A stretch of DNA of 64,000 nucleotides from Streptomyces qinglanensis (GCF_900111245.1 NZ_FOGO01000007.1:62001-126000); one strand, 5' to 3'. Shown: positions 30,516 through 39,118, counted from the stretch's first letter. Numbers and translations: made by a program. The notes: generated from the letters alone by a model not told the origin.

Positions 30516-30713
30516 TCAGTTCCCACCCAGGGACACCACACCACCCAGCAGCGTGCCCAGGGCCTTCTCCGCGGCCTTGAGGACGGCCTGTTCACGGGGG
30601 GTCAGCTCGCCGGTCTGCGGCACGGGGGCTTCGGCAGCCGCCGCAGCCGGCGCCACCGCGAGCACGGTCGTGGCGAGCAGCGTGGCCAAGGCCAGTACGG
30701 ATCGACGGAACAT
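30516..30713 (-). CDS. Very small exported protein
   Basis: A 65-residue precursor with a clear Sec signal peptide (FRRSVLALATLLATTVLAV, cleavage predicted after AAAAA, about residue 28). The mature part of about 37 residues is amphipathic (ELTPREQAVLKAAEKALGTLL) and ends GGVVSLGGN. A perfect GAGGAG ribosome site is 5 bases before the ATG, which strongly supports translation. No cysteines. I recognise no family; it could be a secreted structural or signalling peptide. Confidence 0.75.
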   Translation of the reverse strand: MFRRSVLALATLLATTVLAVAPAAAAAEAPVPQTGELTPREQAVLKAAEKALGTLLGGVVSLGGN

Positions 30714-30847
30714 GCGCGCTCCTCAGAAGACGTCAGGTGCAGTACGCCACCCAGCGTCCGGGAGCGGTCGGCGGAGGAGCGGGCGGCCGGTCCGGCGCTG
30801 CTGCGAACGGACCAGCCTGCGCCACTCGTGCGGCCGTTACCGCGGGT

Positions 30848-32248
30848 TCACTGCTCGACGCCGCCGAGCAGCCGCTCGGCGCGTTCCTCCACCAGTCGTA
30901 CCGCACCGGGCTGGCGGCCGGGGACCCGGCGGCGCAGGAGGACCAGTTCCGGGGCCAACTCGCGGGCGGTCTCCCCCTCGTCCAGGCACTGCCACTGGTG
31001 GTGGGCCCGGTCCACGGCGCCCTCCACCTCCAAGGCCCCCTCGGACTCGCCGCGTTCGAGGCGGCCCCGGGCCACCCGCAGCCACAGTTCGCAACTGCGG
31101 GCCGGGGCGCCGGCAAGCCGGGCGAGGTCGGCGCGGACCTCCACCCAGTGCAGCGCTCCTTCCGAACCGGGCCCCTCCCTGCGCTCGGCGGCCTCCTCCC
31201 ACTCCACCGCGAGCGCCTCGGCCTCCTCGTGGCGGCCGGCGCGCGCCGCGGCCATGATCGTTTCGTGCGGGTCCTCGGCCGGTTCGTCGAGGACCCGGGC
31301 CCCCGGGGGAGGCGGCGCGGGCCGGTGCCGGGGGCCGGCGCCGTTCCCCTGTCCCGGCTCCGCACCGGGCGCCCCGTGCGGAGCCGGGACCGGCAGCGTG
31401 TGGGGGTCGGCGGGCTGCCACTCCGCGGGGAGGCCGGGCGGTGGCTGGGGCTCCCATCCGTTCGGGCCGACGGGTGCGGCAGCGGGCCGGTGGGCGTGCG
31501 GCGGTTCGCCCGCCGGCTCCGGAGCCGGGAGTGCCGCGGCCGCGGACGGGGCGACGAACAGCGCCTGCTCGTGCTCCGTCGTACCGGAGACGGCCGCCGC
31601 CCGCTGGTGCAGTTCGGCGAACGGCATGCGACCGCCCGCCCGCCACAGCCGAATGCACTCCATCAGGTAGGCGGGCTCCACCGGTGCGTTGCCGCCCCGC
31701 AGCCGGCGCCACGCCGACTCGCGGCTGTGCCGCACCACGCGGCCCTGCACAGCCACCCCGTGGGCCTCCGGCAGGCCGCCCGCCCGGATCGCCTCCCAGG
31801 CGCCGGGCTCGGTGGCCACGTCCAGCAGCACGGTGGTCGACCCGGGGGGCCGTACGGCCAGCTCCGCCGTCAGCCACTCCCAGGGCAGTCCGCTGTAGCG
31901 CACGGCTGCCGAGTGCTGGCCGGGCGCTCCCAGTCCGATGTGCAGTCCGCCCTTGCCCGGGTCCTTGCGCAGCTCTCCGACGACGACCACCAGGAGCCGG
32001 CCGGAGGCACCGGCCACCAGCCGCACGCGGGCCAGCACCATCTGCGGGTCCACCGGACCGGCCAGTTCGACGACGTTCACAGCGCCGTGACGGGTCGGGT
32101 ACAGGTCCGCACCGGCCAGTATGCCGCTCCAGGACACTCCGCCCAGGCCCGCCATCACGACGCCGACGTCCATCAGGCCCCCGCCGACGCCCGCCATCAC
32201 CAGCACCCCGTCGCTCGCACCTTCGGAGCCCGCACCCGGAACCGACAC
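30848..32248 (-). CDS. Conserved-looking hypothetical protein with a possible caspase-fold-like N-terminus
   Basis: A 466-residue protein of unknown function. Residues 1-210 alternate hydrophobic strands and helices (LLVVVVGELRKD, GGLHIGLGAPG, YSGLPWEWLTAEL, STTVLLDVATEPGAW), a spacing that recalls caspase-like peptidase domains, but I see no His-Cys pair at the expected places. Residues 240-330 are a Pro/Gly/Ala-rich linker; 330-466 are Glu/Arg/Ala-rich helices suggestive of TPR-like repeats (HEEAEALAVEWEEAAERR). GTG at 32248 with GGGGGG upstream is chosen; GTG at 32263 is possible. The overlapping minus frame (30837-32261) is Arg/Gly-rich and rejected. The caspase idea is a guess. Confidence 0.7.
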   Translation of the reverse strand: MSVPGAGSEGASDGVLVMAGVGGGLMDVGVVMAGLGGVSWSGILAGADLYPTRHGAVNVVELAGPVDPQMVLARVRLVAGASGRLLVVVVGELRKDPGKGGLHIGLGAPGQHSAAVRYSGLPWEWLTAELAVRPPGSTTVLLDVATEPGAWEAIRAGGLPEAHGVAVQGRVVRHSRESAWRRLRGGNAPVEPAYLMECIRLWRAGGRMPFAELHQRAAAVSGTTEHEQALFVAPSAAAALPAPEPAGEPPHAHRPAAAPVGPNGWEPQPPPGLPAEWQPADPHTLPVPAPHGAPGAEPGQGNGAGPRHRPAPPPPGARVLDEPAEDPHETIMAAARAGRHEEAEALAVEWEEAAERREGPGSEGALHWVEVRADLARLAGAPARSCELWLRVARGRLERGESEGALEVEGAVDRAHHQWQCLDEGETARELAPELVLLRRRVPGRQPGAVRLVEERAERLLGGVEQ

Positions 32249-32860
32249 CAGAACCCCCCACACACCAAACCGATCAGAACACGGACAGTTGTCAGCCCAA
32301 GGCCCCGGTGGGCCGTTGCCGCCACGTGAGCGGAGGCGGCCCCTGCCCGGCCGCGTCCGGCCGGTGGCGCGCTCCTGCCGGGCCCGCAGCCGAGCCCCTT
32401 GCTACGGCGACCTCCAACCCTTCGACGGCGGACTCCAATTCAACACGACGGCGTCGACGTCGGCGATCCGGCTGCCGCCACCGGCTCCGGCCTCGGGGGA
32501 CATTGCGGCAGATTCGGACGCCGTGCCGGTTCTCCACCCTCAGGAGTGAATTCCGCGTGGCTCACTCCGATGGTTGGCATGTGACCCTGGTGCGGACTGA
32601 AGAGTGACGGCCTGACGAACAACACATCAAGAACGCTATCGGATTCGCCGAAAATGATCTGCTTCGATCACAGAAGAACAGCGGAGCGGCTTTTCCTCGC
32701 TTGGAAGTTCGACAATCCGTCCCCATTCGCACCGTGCGGCTGCTCGTGCAATTGCCGATGAATTTGCACGGTGCAGAAGCTCGTGGCGTCCGACGCATCT
32801 GGAGCTGTAGCTTCCGCAGGAGGGGGACCGCAACGGAGGGAATGGGAGGGGAGAGGAACG
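32249..32860. other. Divergent, relatively AT-rich intergenic region (612 bp)
   Basis: Separates the leftward hypothetical gene from the rightward sigma-like gene. From about 32590 to 32830 the sequence is markedly less GC-rich than the rest of the window, as in large streptomycete regulatory regions, and holds a nested inverted repeat (32729-32774). No ORF in it has a convincing start plus coding bias. Confidence 0.5.
32729..32774. promoter_or_regulatory. Nested inverted repeats upstream of the sigma-like gene
   Basis: Outer perfect 9-bp arms GCACCGTGC (32729-32737) and GCACGGTGC (32766-32774) enclose 7-bp arms CGTGCAA (32745-32751) and TTGCACG (32764-32770) that share the right side. It could form alternative hairpins in the leader or bind a dimeric regulator, 87 bases before the next start. 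Confidence 0.45.
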
Positions 32861-33346
32861 TTGAACGTTCGTATGCCCTTGCCGTGCGAACAGCGCGCCG
32901 CGCCCACGGCGCCACCACAGACCTGCCGGGAGCCGCAACGCCCGGAATCCGCACCGGAAGCTCCGGTGGCGTTCACCGCTTTCTGCGTTCTCTACCGGCA
33001 ACGGTATCTGGAGTACGCGCACAACCGCCTGGCCGATGCGCAGCAGGCGGACGCCGTTGTCCGCCTGGCCTTCGCCGAATTGGCCGACCAGTGGGACCAG
33101 GCGCTGCGCAGCCCGCACACCAATGCCTACGCCTGGCGGCTGCTCAGCCGCCGCATCCGCGATCACGCGCACGAGACGGCGGACGAGCAAGGCGAGCGCC
33201 CGGGCGGCGACAGCTCCGCCGGGCACGGGGACCATGCCTTCCTCCCGGACCACACCGACGACACCCGCGTCCTCCTCCAGGACCTGGGCATGCCGCTGCT
33301 GGAGGCCACCGAGATGATGGGGCACACCGCTCCCCGGCCCCGCTGA
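32861..33346 (+). CDS. Sigma-region-2-like protein lacking region 4
   Basis: A 161-residue protein. Residues about 45-115 (FTAFCVLYRQRYLEYAHNRLADAQQADAVVRLAFAELADQW) resemble region 2 of ECF-type sigma factors: the helix around FxxLYxxxxxxLxxYA and the following ADAxDxVQxxFxxL-like helix. The expected region 4 HTH is replaced by a polar, His/Asp-rich tail that ends with a short helix. Similar streptomycete proteins are annotated as hypothetical or sigma-like. TTG at 32861 after GAGAGG is the best start; ATG at 32873 is the alternative. It may sequester core polymerase or a partner, or be non-functional; this is inference. Confidence 0.65.
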   Translation: MNVRMPLPCEQRAAPTAPPQTCREPQRPESAPEAPVAFTAFCVLYRQRYLEYAHNRLADAQQADAVVRLAFAELADQWDQALRSPHTNAYAWRLLSRRIRDHAHETADEQGERPGGDSSAGHGDHAFLPDHTDDTRVLLQDLGMPLLEATEMMGHTAPRPR

Positions 33347-33434
33347 ACCACCGGCGGCAGGCGCGCCCTCCCTGCCCCCGTGCGCTCCCGTGCGCCGTCG
33401 GCGAGCGGGCAGCCTCCCCCGGGGAGGTGGGTGG

Positions 33435-34040
33435 ATGCACGGCCCTGCCACGGTCGGATGGCTGCTGACGGCGCTCTGCGCGGTGACGGGCACCTCGTGC
33501 CTGCTGCGGGCGCGCGGCGCCCGGCCGGGGCCGCGCGCGGAGGCGGGGGGCGAGGCCGCGATGGGGTTCGGGATGGCGGCGATGGCCGCGCCGGCCCCCT
33601 GGAGCGGAACACCCGCGGCGCACACGGTGTCGGGGTGGGTCTTCGGCACCTTCTTCGGCGCGCTGCTGGTACGGGAGCTGCGGCTGGCGGCGACCGAGCG
33701 GCACGCCGCCGCCTCGCCGGGGCGGCATCTGCACCATCTCCTGGGAAGCGCGGCGATGGTGTACATGTCGCTGGCGATGGTCCTGCGTCCGTCCGGCGGA
33801 GCAGCCGCACACCACTCCGCAGCGGGCGGCCTGCCGGTGGTGACGGGCATGCTGCTGGTCTACTTCGCCGGATACGTGCTCTGGACGGGGACGCGCCTGA
33901 TGCCGGCAGGAACCGGCCCGGCGAGCGGCCCGGTGGGGCCGCGGGCCGCGCTGCCGCCCGTGGCACGGCAGGCCGGAGTCGCGGCCGGCTGCAGACTCGC
34001 CATGGGAGCGGGGATGTTCGCGATGCTGCTCGCGCTCTGA
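33435..34040 (+). CDS. DUF5134 multi-spanning membrane protein
   Basis: A 201-residue protein with about six hydrophobic segments. The family pattern of DUF5134 is visible: conserved His residues in membrane-proximal positions (HLHHLLGSAAMVYMSLAMV), a Met/Ala-rich helix (GFGMAAMAAP), and a C-terminal AGCRLAMGAGMFAMLLAL helix. GGGGAGG precedes ATG at 33435. The function is unknown; the His/Met-rich segments suggest possible metal or heme association, which is only inference. Confidence 0.78.
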   Translation: MHGPATVGWLLTALCAVTGTSCLLRARGARPGPRAEAGGEAAMGFGMAAMAAPAPWSGTPAAHTVSGWVFGTFFGALLVRELRLAATERHAAASPGRHLHHLLGSAAMVYMSLAMVLRPSGGAAAHHSAAGGLPVVTGMLLVYFAGYVLWTGTRLMPAGTGPASGPVGPRAALPPVARQAGVAAGCRLAMGAGMFAMLLAL

Positions 34041-34173
34041 GGAGCGTCCGCGCAGAGCCGGAAGCCCTCCCGCCCGCGGACGCCACCCGGAAACCCGGCA
34101 GAGCTGTGAGCCGTGTCACTTCTGCGCTGCCGGGCGTATCACTGTCTCGTAACGGCCTTCTAGGCTGAGCGGC

Positions 34174-35115
34174 ATGACCGTCCCGCTCGCGCTGATGGTG
34201 CTCGCCCTGTTCGCCGCGGGTCTCGCGCCGCGCGTACTGACCCGCTCCACCTGGCCCGACCGGGAACCGGTGCTCGCCCTGTGGGTGTGGCAGTGCGTGG
34301 TCGGCGCGGTGCTGCTGTGCTGCCTGCTGGCGATGGCCCTCTCGGGTGCGGCCGCCTTCACCGCGGTACGCAGCCACGTGTTCGCCGGGGCGCCGCACGG
34401 GGTGGCCGAGGCGTACTCCTCCAGCGCCTCCACGCCCTGGGCCGGGGCCCTGAGCGTGCTGCTGGCCTGCGGAGGCGCCTGGACCGGCGCAATGCTGCTG
34501 CGGGAGATCAAGGACGCGCGGGCCAGGCGCCGCAGGCGGCGGGCGGAACTGCGCGAGCGGGCGCCGCGCCTGCCGGGCGAGAGCGCCTCCTCGAACGAGC
34601 GGCTGGTGGTCCTGGAGGAGGAGAAGCCGGACGCCTGGTGGCTGCCGGGTGCCAACCCGCAGTTGGCCATCACCACCGGCGCACTGCGCCGGCTCAAGGG
34701 CCGGCAACTGGACGCGGTGCTGGAGCACGAGCAGGGACACGCGCGAGCGCGCCACGACTGGCTGCTGCACTGCTCGTCGGCGCTGGCCGCCGGGTTCTCG
34801 CGGGTGCCGGTCTTCGCGGGCTTCCGCGACCAGGTGCACCGACTGGTCGAACTGGCCGCCGACGACGCCGCCTCCCGCCGCTACGGCAGGCTCACGATCG
34901 CCCTGGCCCTGGTGGAGCTGAACGAAGGGCGCGGCGTCTTCGGTCCCTGTCCGACACCGGTGGCGCTGGTGCCGCAACGGGTGCACCGGCTGCTCGCCCC
35001 CGGGCCGCGGCTGTCCGTCAGCCGCCGGCTGCGGATGACGGCGGTGGCCTCCCTGGTACCGGTGATCCCGGTGCTCGTGGCGTTCGCTCCCGGACTGTCC
35101 GCGCTGCGCCACTGA
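34174..35115 (+). CDS. M56-family membrane metallopeptidase (BlaR1/HtpX-like)
   Basis: A 313-residue protein with three N-terminal membrane helices, a cytoplasmic zinc peptidase domain with VLEHEQGHARARHDWL (HExxH near residue 188) and ELAADDAA as the third-ligand glutamate motif, and a final membrane helix near the C-terminus. In BlaR1/MecR1 systems such peptidases are paired with a BlaI-type repressor, and streptomycete M56 genes often are too; none is adjacent here. No sensor domain is fused. Substrate unknown. Confidence 0.87.
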   Translation: MTVPLALMVLALFAAGLAPRVLTRSTWPDREPVLALWVWQCVVGAVLLCCLLAMALSGAAAFTAVRSHVFAGAPHGVAEAYSSSASTPWAGALSVLLACGGAWTGAMLLREIKDARARRRRRRAELRERAPRLPGESASSNERLVVLEEEKPDAWWLPGANPQLAITTGALRRLKGRQLDAVLEHEQGHARARHDWLLHCSSALAAGFSRVPVFAGFRDQVHRLVELAADDAASRRYGRLTIALALVELNEGRGVFGPCPTPVALVPQRVHRLLAPGPRLSVSRRLRMTAVASLVPVIPVLVAFAPGLSALRH

Positions 35116-35218
35116 CCCGTGCTCCGGGCCGTCCGCGGCCGACCGCCCCGTACCGTCCGGCGGGGAACACCCGGCCGGGAGTTGTACCGCGGCCGGTGTC
35201 AGGGGCGATGATCGGGAC

Positions 35219-35911
35219 ATGCGAGGTGCGACCCGTGCCGGTCCGGCAGGCGTGTGGCAGGCCGCTGCGGCCGCCGCGCTGGGCGCCGCGGCCGTTCTGC
35301 TGACGAGTCTGGCTCTGCTGCCCTGGGAACCGCTGGCGGTGCTCGACCGGAGCACCGCCTCCGGGCTGCACGCGGCGGCACTGGAACACCCGGCGGTGAC
35401 GCGGCTCCTGCGGATCCTCACCGACTGGGTGTGGGATCCGTGGACCTTCCGCCTGCTGCTGGCGGCGGTGTGTGTCCGGCTGCTGTGGCGCGGTGAGCGT
35501 CCGGCGGCGTGCTGGGTGGCGGGCACGGCCCTGGTCGGCGCCGGTGTGCAGCAGGGGATGAAAGCGGCGCTCGGCAGGGAGCGGCCGCACTGGCGGGAGC
35601 CGGTGGCCTCGGCGGAGTACGCCGCGATGCCGTCGGGGCACGTGCTGACAGCCGCGCTGGTGTGCACGCTGCTGCTGTGGCTGTGGCAGGAGCGGGGGAC
35701 ACCGGTGACCACCGTGAGGTGGCGGACGGCGCTCGGTGCCGCCGCGGTGAGCGTTCTCGGCGTCGCGTTCACCCGGCTGTGGCTCGGCGTGCACTGGCTG
35801 ACGGACACCGTGGTGGGCGCGCTGCTCGGGGCGGCGGTGGCGCTGGCGGCCGCGGCCGCGTGGGCCGCTCTGCGGCCCGGGGAGCGGCTGGACGGCCCCG
35901 GACACGGATAG
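35219..35911 (+). CDS. PAP2-family phosphatase
   Basis: A 230-residue, six-helix membrane phosphatase with the full PAP2 signature: KAALGRERP (motif 1), PSGH (motif 2) and TRLWLGVHWLTD (motif 3, with Thr where Ser is usual). Enzymes of this kind dephosphorylate phosphatidic acid, undecaprenyl diphosphate or related lipids on the outer face of the membrane. It stands alone between an M56 peptidase gene and a convergent methyltransferase gene. Confidence 0.88.
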   Translation: MRGATRAGPAGVWQAAAAAALGAAAVLLTSLALLPWEPLAVLDRSTASGLHAAALEHPAVTRLLRILTDWVWDPWTFRLLLAAVCVRLLWRGERPAACWVAGTALVGAGVQQGMKAALGRERPHWREPVASAEYAAMPSGHVLTAALVCTLLLWLWQERGTPVTTVRWRTALGAAAVSVLGVAFTRLWLGVHWLTDTVVGALLGAAVALAAAAAWAALRPGERLDGPGHG

Positions 35912-36002
35912 AAGCCGGGCGGGGGGTACCCGGATGGACCGGCGGGGCCGTCGGCAGCCGCCCGCGGTGACCGCTCCCTGAGCGGCCGCTCCTGGCGGCC
36001 GC

Positions 36003-36803
36003 TCAGGGCTTGCGGGCCACCGCGCCCACGTTGTCGACCTCTTCGGGCTCGCCGAAGGGGAGCGCCTCGGGGCGCCACCGGGTGACCGAGACCAGCCCCG
36101 GTTCCAGGACCTCCAGTCCGTCGAAGAACCGGAGGATCTGCTCGCGGGACCGGTTGACCCGCGGGTTGTCGCTGGTGCGGTTCCACTGGCGCACCATGGC
36201 GCGGACCGCCTCCGGATGGACCACTTCGGCCGAGTCGCTGAAGACCAGATGGCTGCCGGACGGGAGGGCCTCCGTCAAGCGGGCCACCACGTCGTAGGCC
36301 CTGTCGTCGGTGAGATGGGCGACGACGCCGAGCAGCATGAGCGCCACGGGCCGATCGAAGTCCAGGGTCGCGGCCGCGCCCTCCAGGATGGCGTCCGGTT
36401 CGCGCAGATCGGCGTCGAGATAGTGGGTGACGCCCTCCGGGGTGCTCGTCAGCAGGGCGCGGGCGTGCGTGAGGACGAGCGGGTCGTGGTCCACGTAGAC
36501 GATCCGCGCGTCGGGGGCGATGCGCTGGGCGACCTCGTGGGTGTTGTCGACAGTGGGCAGACCGGTGCCGACATCCAGGAACTGCCGGATGCCGAGGTCC
36601 GCGGCGAGATGGCGGACAGCGCGGCACAGGAAAGCCCGCTGGGCACGGGCTGTGGTCACGATGCCGGGGTTGGTGCGCGCGATCTCGTCACCCACCTGCC
36701 GGTCGACGTCGTAGAAGTCCTTGCCGCCGAGCCAGTAGTTCCAGATCCGCGCCGAATGCGGCAGCGTGTTGTCGATCTCTCTGGGGTCCGGTCCCGGCAC
36801 CAT
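36003..36803 (-). CDS. SAM-dependent methyltransferase of the PF04672 (DUF574) family
   Basis: A 266-residue protein with the features of this streptomycete-expanded family: the start NTLPHSARIWNYWLGGKDFY, the SAM site FLDVGTGLPT, YVDHDPLVL and the hydrophobic strand VALMLLGVVAHLTD. A GGGGAGAG ribosome site precedes the ATG. Dozens of paralogues occur per Streptomyces genome, many near XRE/DUF397 pairs; substrates are mostly unknown. It diverges from the TetR gene, with paired palindromes in the shared upstream region. Confidence 0.88.
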   Translation of the reverse strand: MVPGPDPREIDNTLPHSARIWNYWLGGKDFYDVDRQVGDEIARTNPGIVTTARAQRAFLCRAVRHLAADLGIRQFLDVGTGLPTVDNTHEVAQRIAPDARIVYVDHDPLVLTHARALLTSTPEGVTHYLDADLREPDAILEGAAATLDFDRPVALMLLGVVAHLTDDRAYDVVARLTEALPSGSHLVFSDSAEVVHPEAVRAMVRQWNRTSDNPRVNRSREQILRFFDGLEVLEPGLVSVTRWRPEALPFGEPEEVDNVGAVARKP

Positions 36804-37158
36804 GGCTCTCCCCTGCCCTCGGCGGTGTGCGCTGTGTGCGCACCAACGTACCGGGGACGGGCGGTCGCCGTACCGGGGGCGGCGGCCGGAAGCCGTCCGG
36901 GAAAGTCGCGGCGGCAGGAGGGGTGTTGAGGGGGCGCTCGTCCTCTAGAGTCGGGGCCGGGACCGCCGCTGCCGGTACGCTCGGCCGAACCTCGCCGGTC
37001 CATCTCACCCAGGCGCCCGGTCGACGCCGATATCGGGGCGATCCCCCGCGTCGCCCCGATATCGGCTGCTGCAGCGGGCGTTCCAGCCCCCTGGAGGCGA
37101 ACACCCGAAGTCGTGCTGAATATATTGGCTGCCGGCCAGTCAACGCAGGAGTTACAGC
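36804..37158. other. Divergent regulatory region between methyltransferase and TetR genes (355 bp)
   Basis: Contains the long inverted repeat at 37026-37066 and an AT-rich patch (TGAATATATTGG near 37117-37128) that may be the TetR promoter -10 area; the ribosome site AGGAG lies 7 bases before the TetR start. Nothing else was found. Confidence 0.5.
37026..37066. promoter_or_regulatory. Perfect 16-bp inverted repeat containing two CCGATATCGG palindromes
   Basis: Arms 37026-37041 and 37051-37066 are exactly complementary, with a 9-base spacer. Each arm contains the self-complementary 10-mer CCGATATCGG (37027-37036 and 37056-37065), with centres 29 bp apart, near three helical turns. Two identical palindromes about 90 bp ahead of a TetR gene fit tandem operators for autoregulation; a stem-loop terminator is the alternative reading. 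Confidence 0.65.
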
Positions 37159-37863
37159 ATGTCCCCCCGGAGCGCATCGGTCAATGAAGAGTTGCGCCGA
37201 CGCTCGCGCGAACGCCTGCTGCAGGCGACCGTCGAGCTGGTCGCCGAGCACGGATACGAGTCGACGACCCTGGGCGCGATCGCCGATCGGGCCGGCTCGG
37301 CACGCGGGCTCATCTCGTACTACTTCCCCGGCAAACGACAGCTCTTCCAGTCGGCGGTGCACCGCCTGATGCATCTGACGCTGAGCGAGGCCCTGGAGCG
37401 CGGCCCCTCGCCGGAGGGGCCGGACAGCGGAGGGGAAGTGCTGGCGCGGGCCATCGACGCCGTACTCGGACTGGCCCGCAGCCAACCGGTGCTGATGCGT
37501 GCCCACATGGCGGGGATCCTGCAGCAGGAGGGGTTCGTCCGGTGCGACGAGCAGCAGCGCCTGGCAGCCGTGCTGCGCGGGGCCGTGGTCCGGTACGGCT
37601 CCCCCGACCCGGACACCGACTATCCGCTGCTGCGGGCCAATCTGATGGGCGCTGTCGTCGCGGTGCTGCTGCCCGGTGCGCCGATGCCGCTCGGACGGCT
37701 CCGGGGAGAGCTGTTCGCCCGGTACGGACTCGCCTGGCGGCAGGGAACACCACCGGAGGCCGAGGAGAGCCCCGAGGTGTCGCATACGGCCCGGGTGCGG
37801 CAGTTGGAACGGCTGCGTCCGTGCGGTTGGGAGACCGGCTCCGGACCGCACGGCAGGCCGTGA
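37159..37863 (+). CDS. TetR-family transcriptional regulator
   Basis: A 234-residue regulator with the N-terminal TetR HTH (about 10-60): RERLLQATVELVAEHGYESTTLGAIADRAGSARGLISYYFPGKRQLF. The C-terminal helical domain (about 65-190) is hydrophobic and would bind an unknown ligand; the last 35 residues are polar and probably disordered. It diverges from a PF04672 methyltransferase gene and has paired palindromes upstream, so autoregulation and control of the divergent gene are plausible. No transporter is adjacent. Confidence 0.88.
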   Translation: MSPRSASVNEELRRRSRERLLQATVELVAEHGYESTTLGAIADRAGSARGLISYYFPGKRQLFQSAVHRLMHLTLSEALERGPSPEGPDSGGEVLARAIDAVLGLARSQPVLMRAHMAGILQQEGFVRCDEQQRLAAVLRGAVVRYGSPDPDTDYPLLRANLMGAVVAVLLPGAPMPLGRLRGELFARYGLAWRQGTPPEAEESPEVSHTARVRQLERLRPCGWETGSGPHGRP

Positions 37864-38042
37864 GCCGCGCGGGGCCGTGATGCGCCGCGCGGGTCGCCGC
37901 TCCGGCGCGCCCGGTGGACGGTGCCGGCGGGCTCCGCAGGAGGCGCAGAGTGCGGCGGCGGGCACGCGCGGGGCTCACCGCACACGGCATGCACGGAACA
38001 GCGCAGGCGGGCGGGCGCCGTTCCGGGCCGGACCCGCGCCGT

Positions 38043-38801
38043 TCAGCGTCGGCGGCGGGCGTGGCGCGGGCTCAGCAGTCCGGCGTCGCGGGCGCCGGCG
38101 ATGACGCGCAGCGACTTGCGGCGGCTGTGCCCGGTGACCCGCATGACGGCCAGCACCGGGTCCTGACCCTGCGCCCGGGCCGCGGAGTAGGCACCGGCCG
38201 CCGTGTGCAGGGCTTCCGTGCCGCGGAGACCGGGCCGCCGTCTGCGTCCTCCCGCCGCAGCAGCCGCGGGCGCTCTCCGCGGCGTGGCGGCCGCCGGGTC
38301 CGGCGCGGAGGCCGGTGCCGGTGCGGGGGGCTGCGGGGCCGCGGGGGCGGGCGGGACCGCGGATCGTGGCGGTGCGGGCCGCGGCGGGACGGGGCGTGGC
38401 GCCGCGGGCAGCACGCAGGGCCCGGTGGTCCGGACGGTGGGGGCGGGCGCCGACGGCCGGAGCACGGAGGGGCAGGCCAGCGCCAGCGGCTCACCGAGGC
38501 GCGGCGCGAGCTCCGCGAACTCCCGGAGGGTCAGCGGCGGATCGGCCCGCACCTCCTCCAGGCGGATCCTGCCGTCCACCACAGCGGCCACCATCTCCAC
38601 CTGGGTGCCGTCCGGACGGCTGACGCCGACGGCGAACCAGGGCGCCCCGGCGGAGTGCGGGGCAGCACCCGCGCCGCTGCCGTAGCCGCGCAGTTGCCAC
38701 GCGGGGCCGGGCGGCGACGGGGGCCGGTACGCGGACGGGCAGCCGCCCTGCCGGCAGGGCTGGTCCGGCGCGCAGCACGGACATGAGGATCTCTCCGACA
38801 C
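38043..38801 (-). CDS. DUF6214-like protein
   Basis: A 252-residue protein. The middle part (about 25-110: WQLRGYGSGAG, PWFAVGVSRPDGTQVEMVAAVVDGRIRLEEVRADPPLTLREFAEL) matches my recollection of the streptomycete DUF6214 family. It is followed by a long Pro/Ala linker and a C-terminal basic helical segment (VLAVMRVTGHSRRKSLRVIAGARDAGLL) that looks like a small HTH. The N-terminus has several Cys (CPCCAPDQPCRQGGC), perhaps a metal site. GTG at 38801 is chosen since upstream residues are low-complexity. Function unknown. Confidence 0.7.
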   Translation of the reverse strand: MSERSSCPCCAPDQPCRQGGCPSAYRPPSPPGPAWQLRGYGSGAGAAPHSAGAPWFAVGVSRPDGTQVEMVAAVVDGRIRLEEVRADPPLTLREFAELAPRLGEPLALACPSVLRPSAPAPTVRTTGPCVLPAAPRPVPPRPAPPRSAVPPAPAAPQPPAPAPASAPDPAAATPRRAPAAAAAGGRRRRPGLRGTEALHTAAGAYSAARAQGQDPVLAVMRVTGHSRRKSLRVIAGARDAGLLSPRHARRRR

Positions 38802-39004
38802 GGCGGCACCGTAGACCCGGCGTCCGCGGCCGGGCCCGCGCGGCGCGCTCGGCCCGGCCCGGGCAACCCTGACGACGGAGGCGGCCGCAGCCCGTTCGGC
38901 GCACGGGTGTGCCGCCGTTCGGGCGTCGGGGGCGCGCGCCTCCGGGGGCCGAACGGGCGCCGTGGAGACCCGCCCGGGACGCCGCCCGCGCAGTCCGGGC
39001 GGGA

Positions 39005-39118
39005 GTGTCAGTGGGCAGGTGCAGACTGTTCCGTGTTCCGGACGACTCGGAGCTGGACACCTCGGACAACGACGTCTCGAAGGCGGTGCCGCAATGGCGG
39101 ACGTACTGCTCGCGGTAG
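39005..39118 (+). CDS. Possible short upstream ORF overlapping the BNR-protein gene
   Basis: A 37-codon frame (GTG start) with high G/C at third positions ends 24 bases inside the next gene in another frame. The peptide (PDDSELDTSDNDVSK...) is hydrophilic and matches no family known to me. It may be a leader ORF or chance; ribosome-site evidence is weak. Confidence 0.22.
   Translation: MSVGRCRLFRVPDDSELDTSDNDVSKAVPQWRTYCSR

Noticed and set aside
30837..32261. Alternative minus frame to the 466-residue hypothetical gene
   Set aside because: It is Arg/Gly-rich with no hydrophobic periodicity, while the neighbouring frame has regular strands and helices and a better start.
33163..36627. Minus-strand open frame of 1154 codons
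   Set aside because: Covers four plus-strand genes with clear motifs; its own translation is low complexity.
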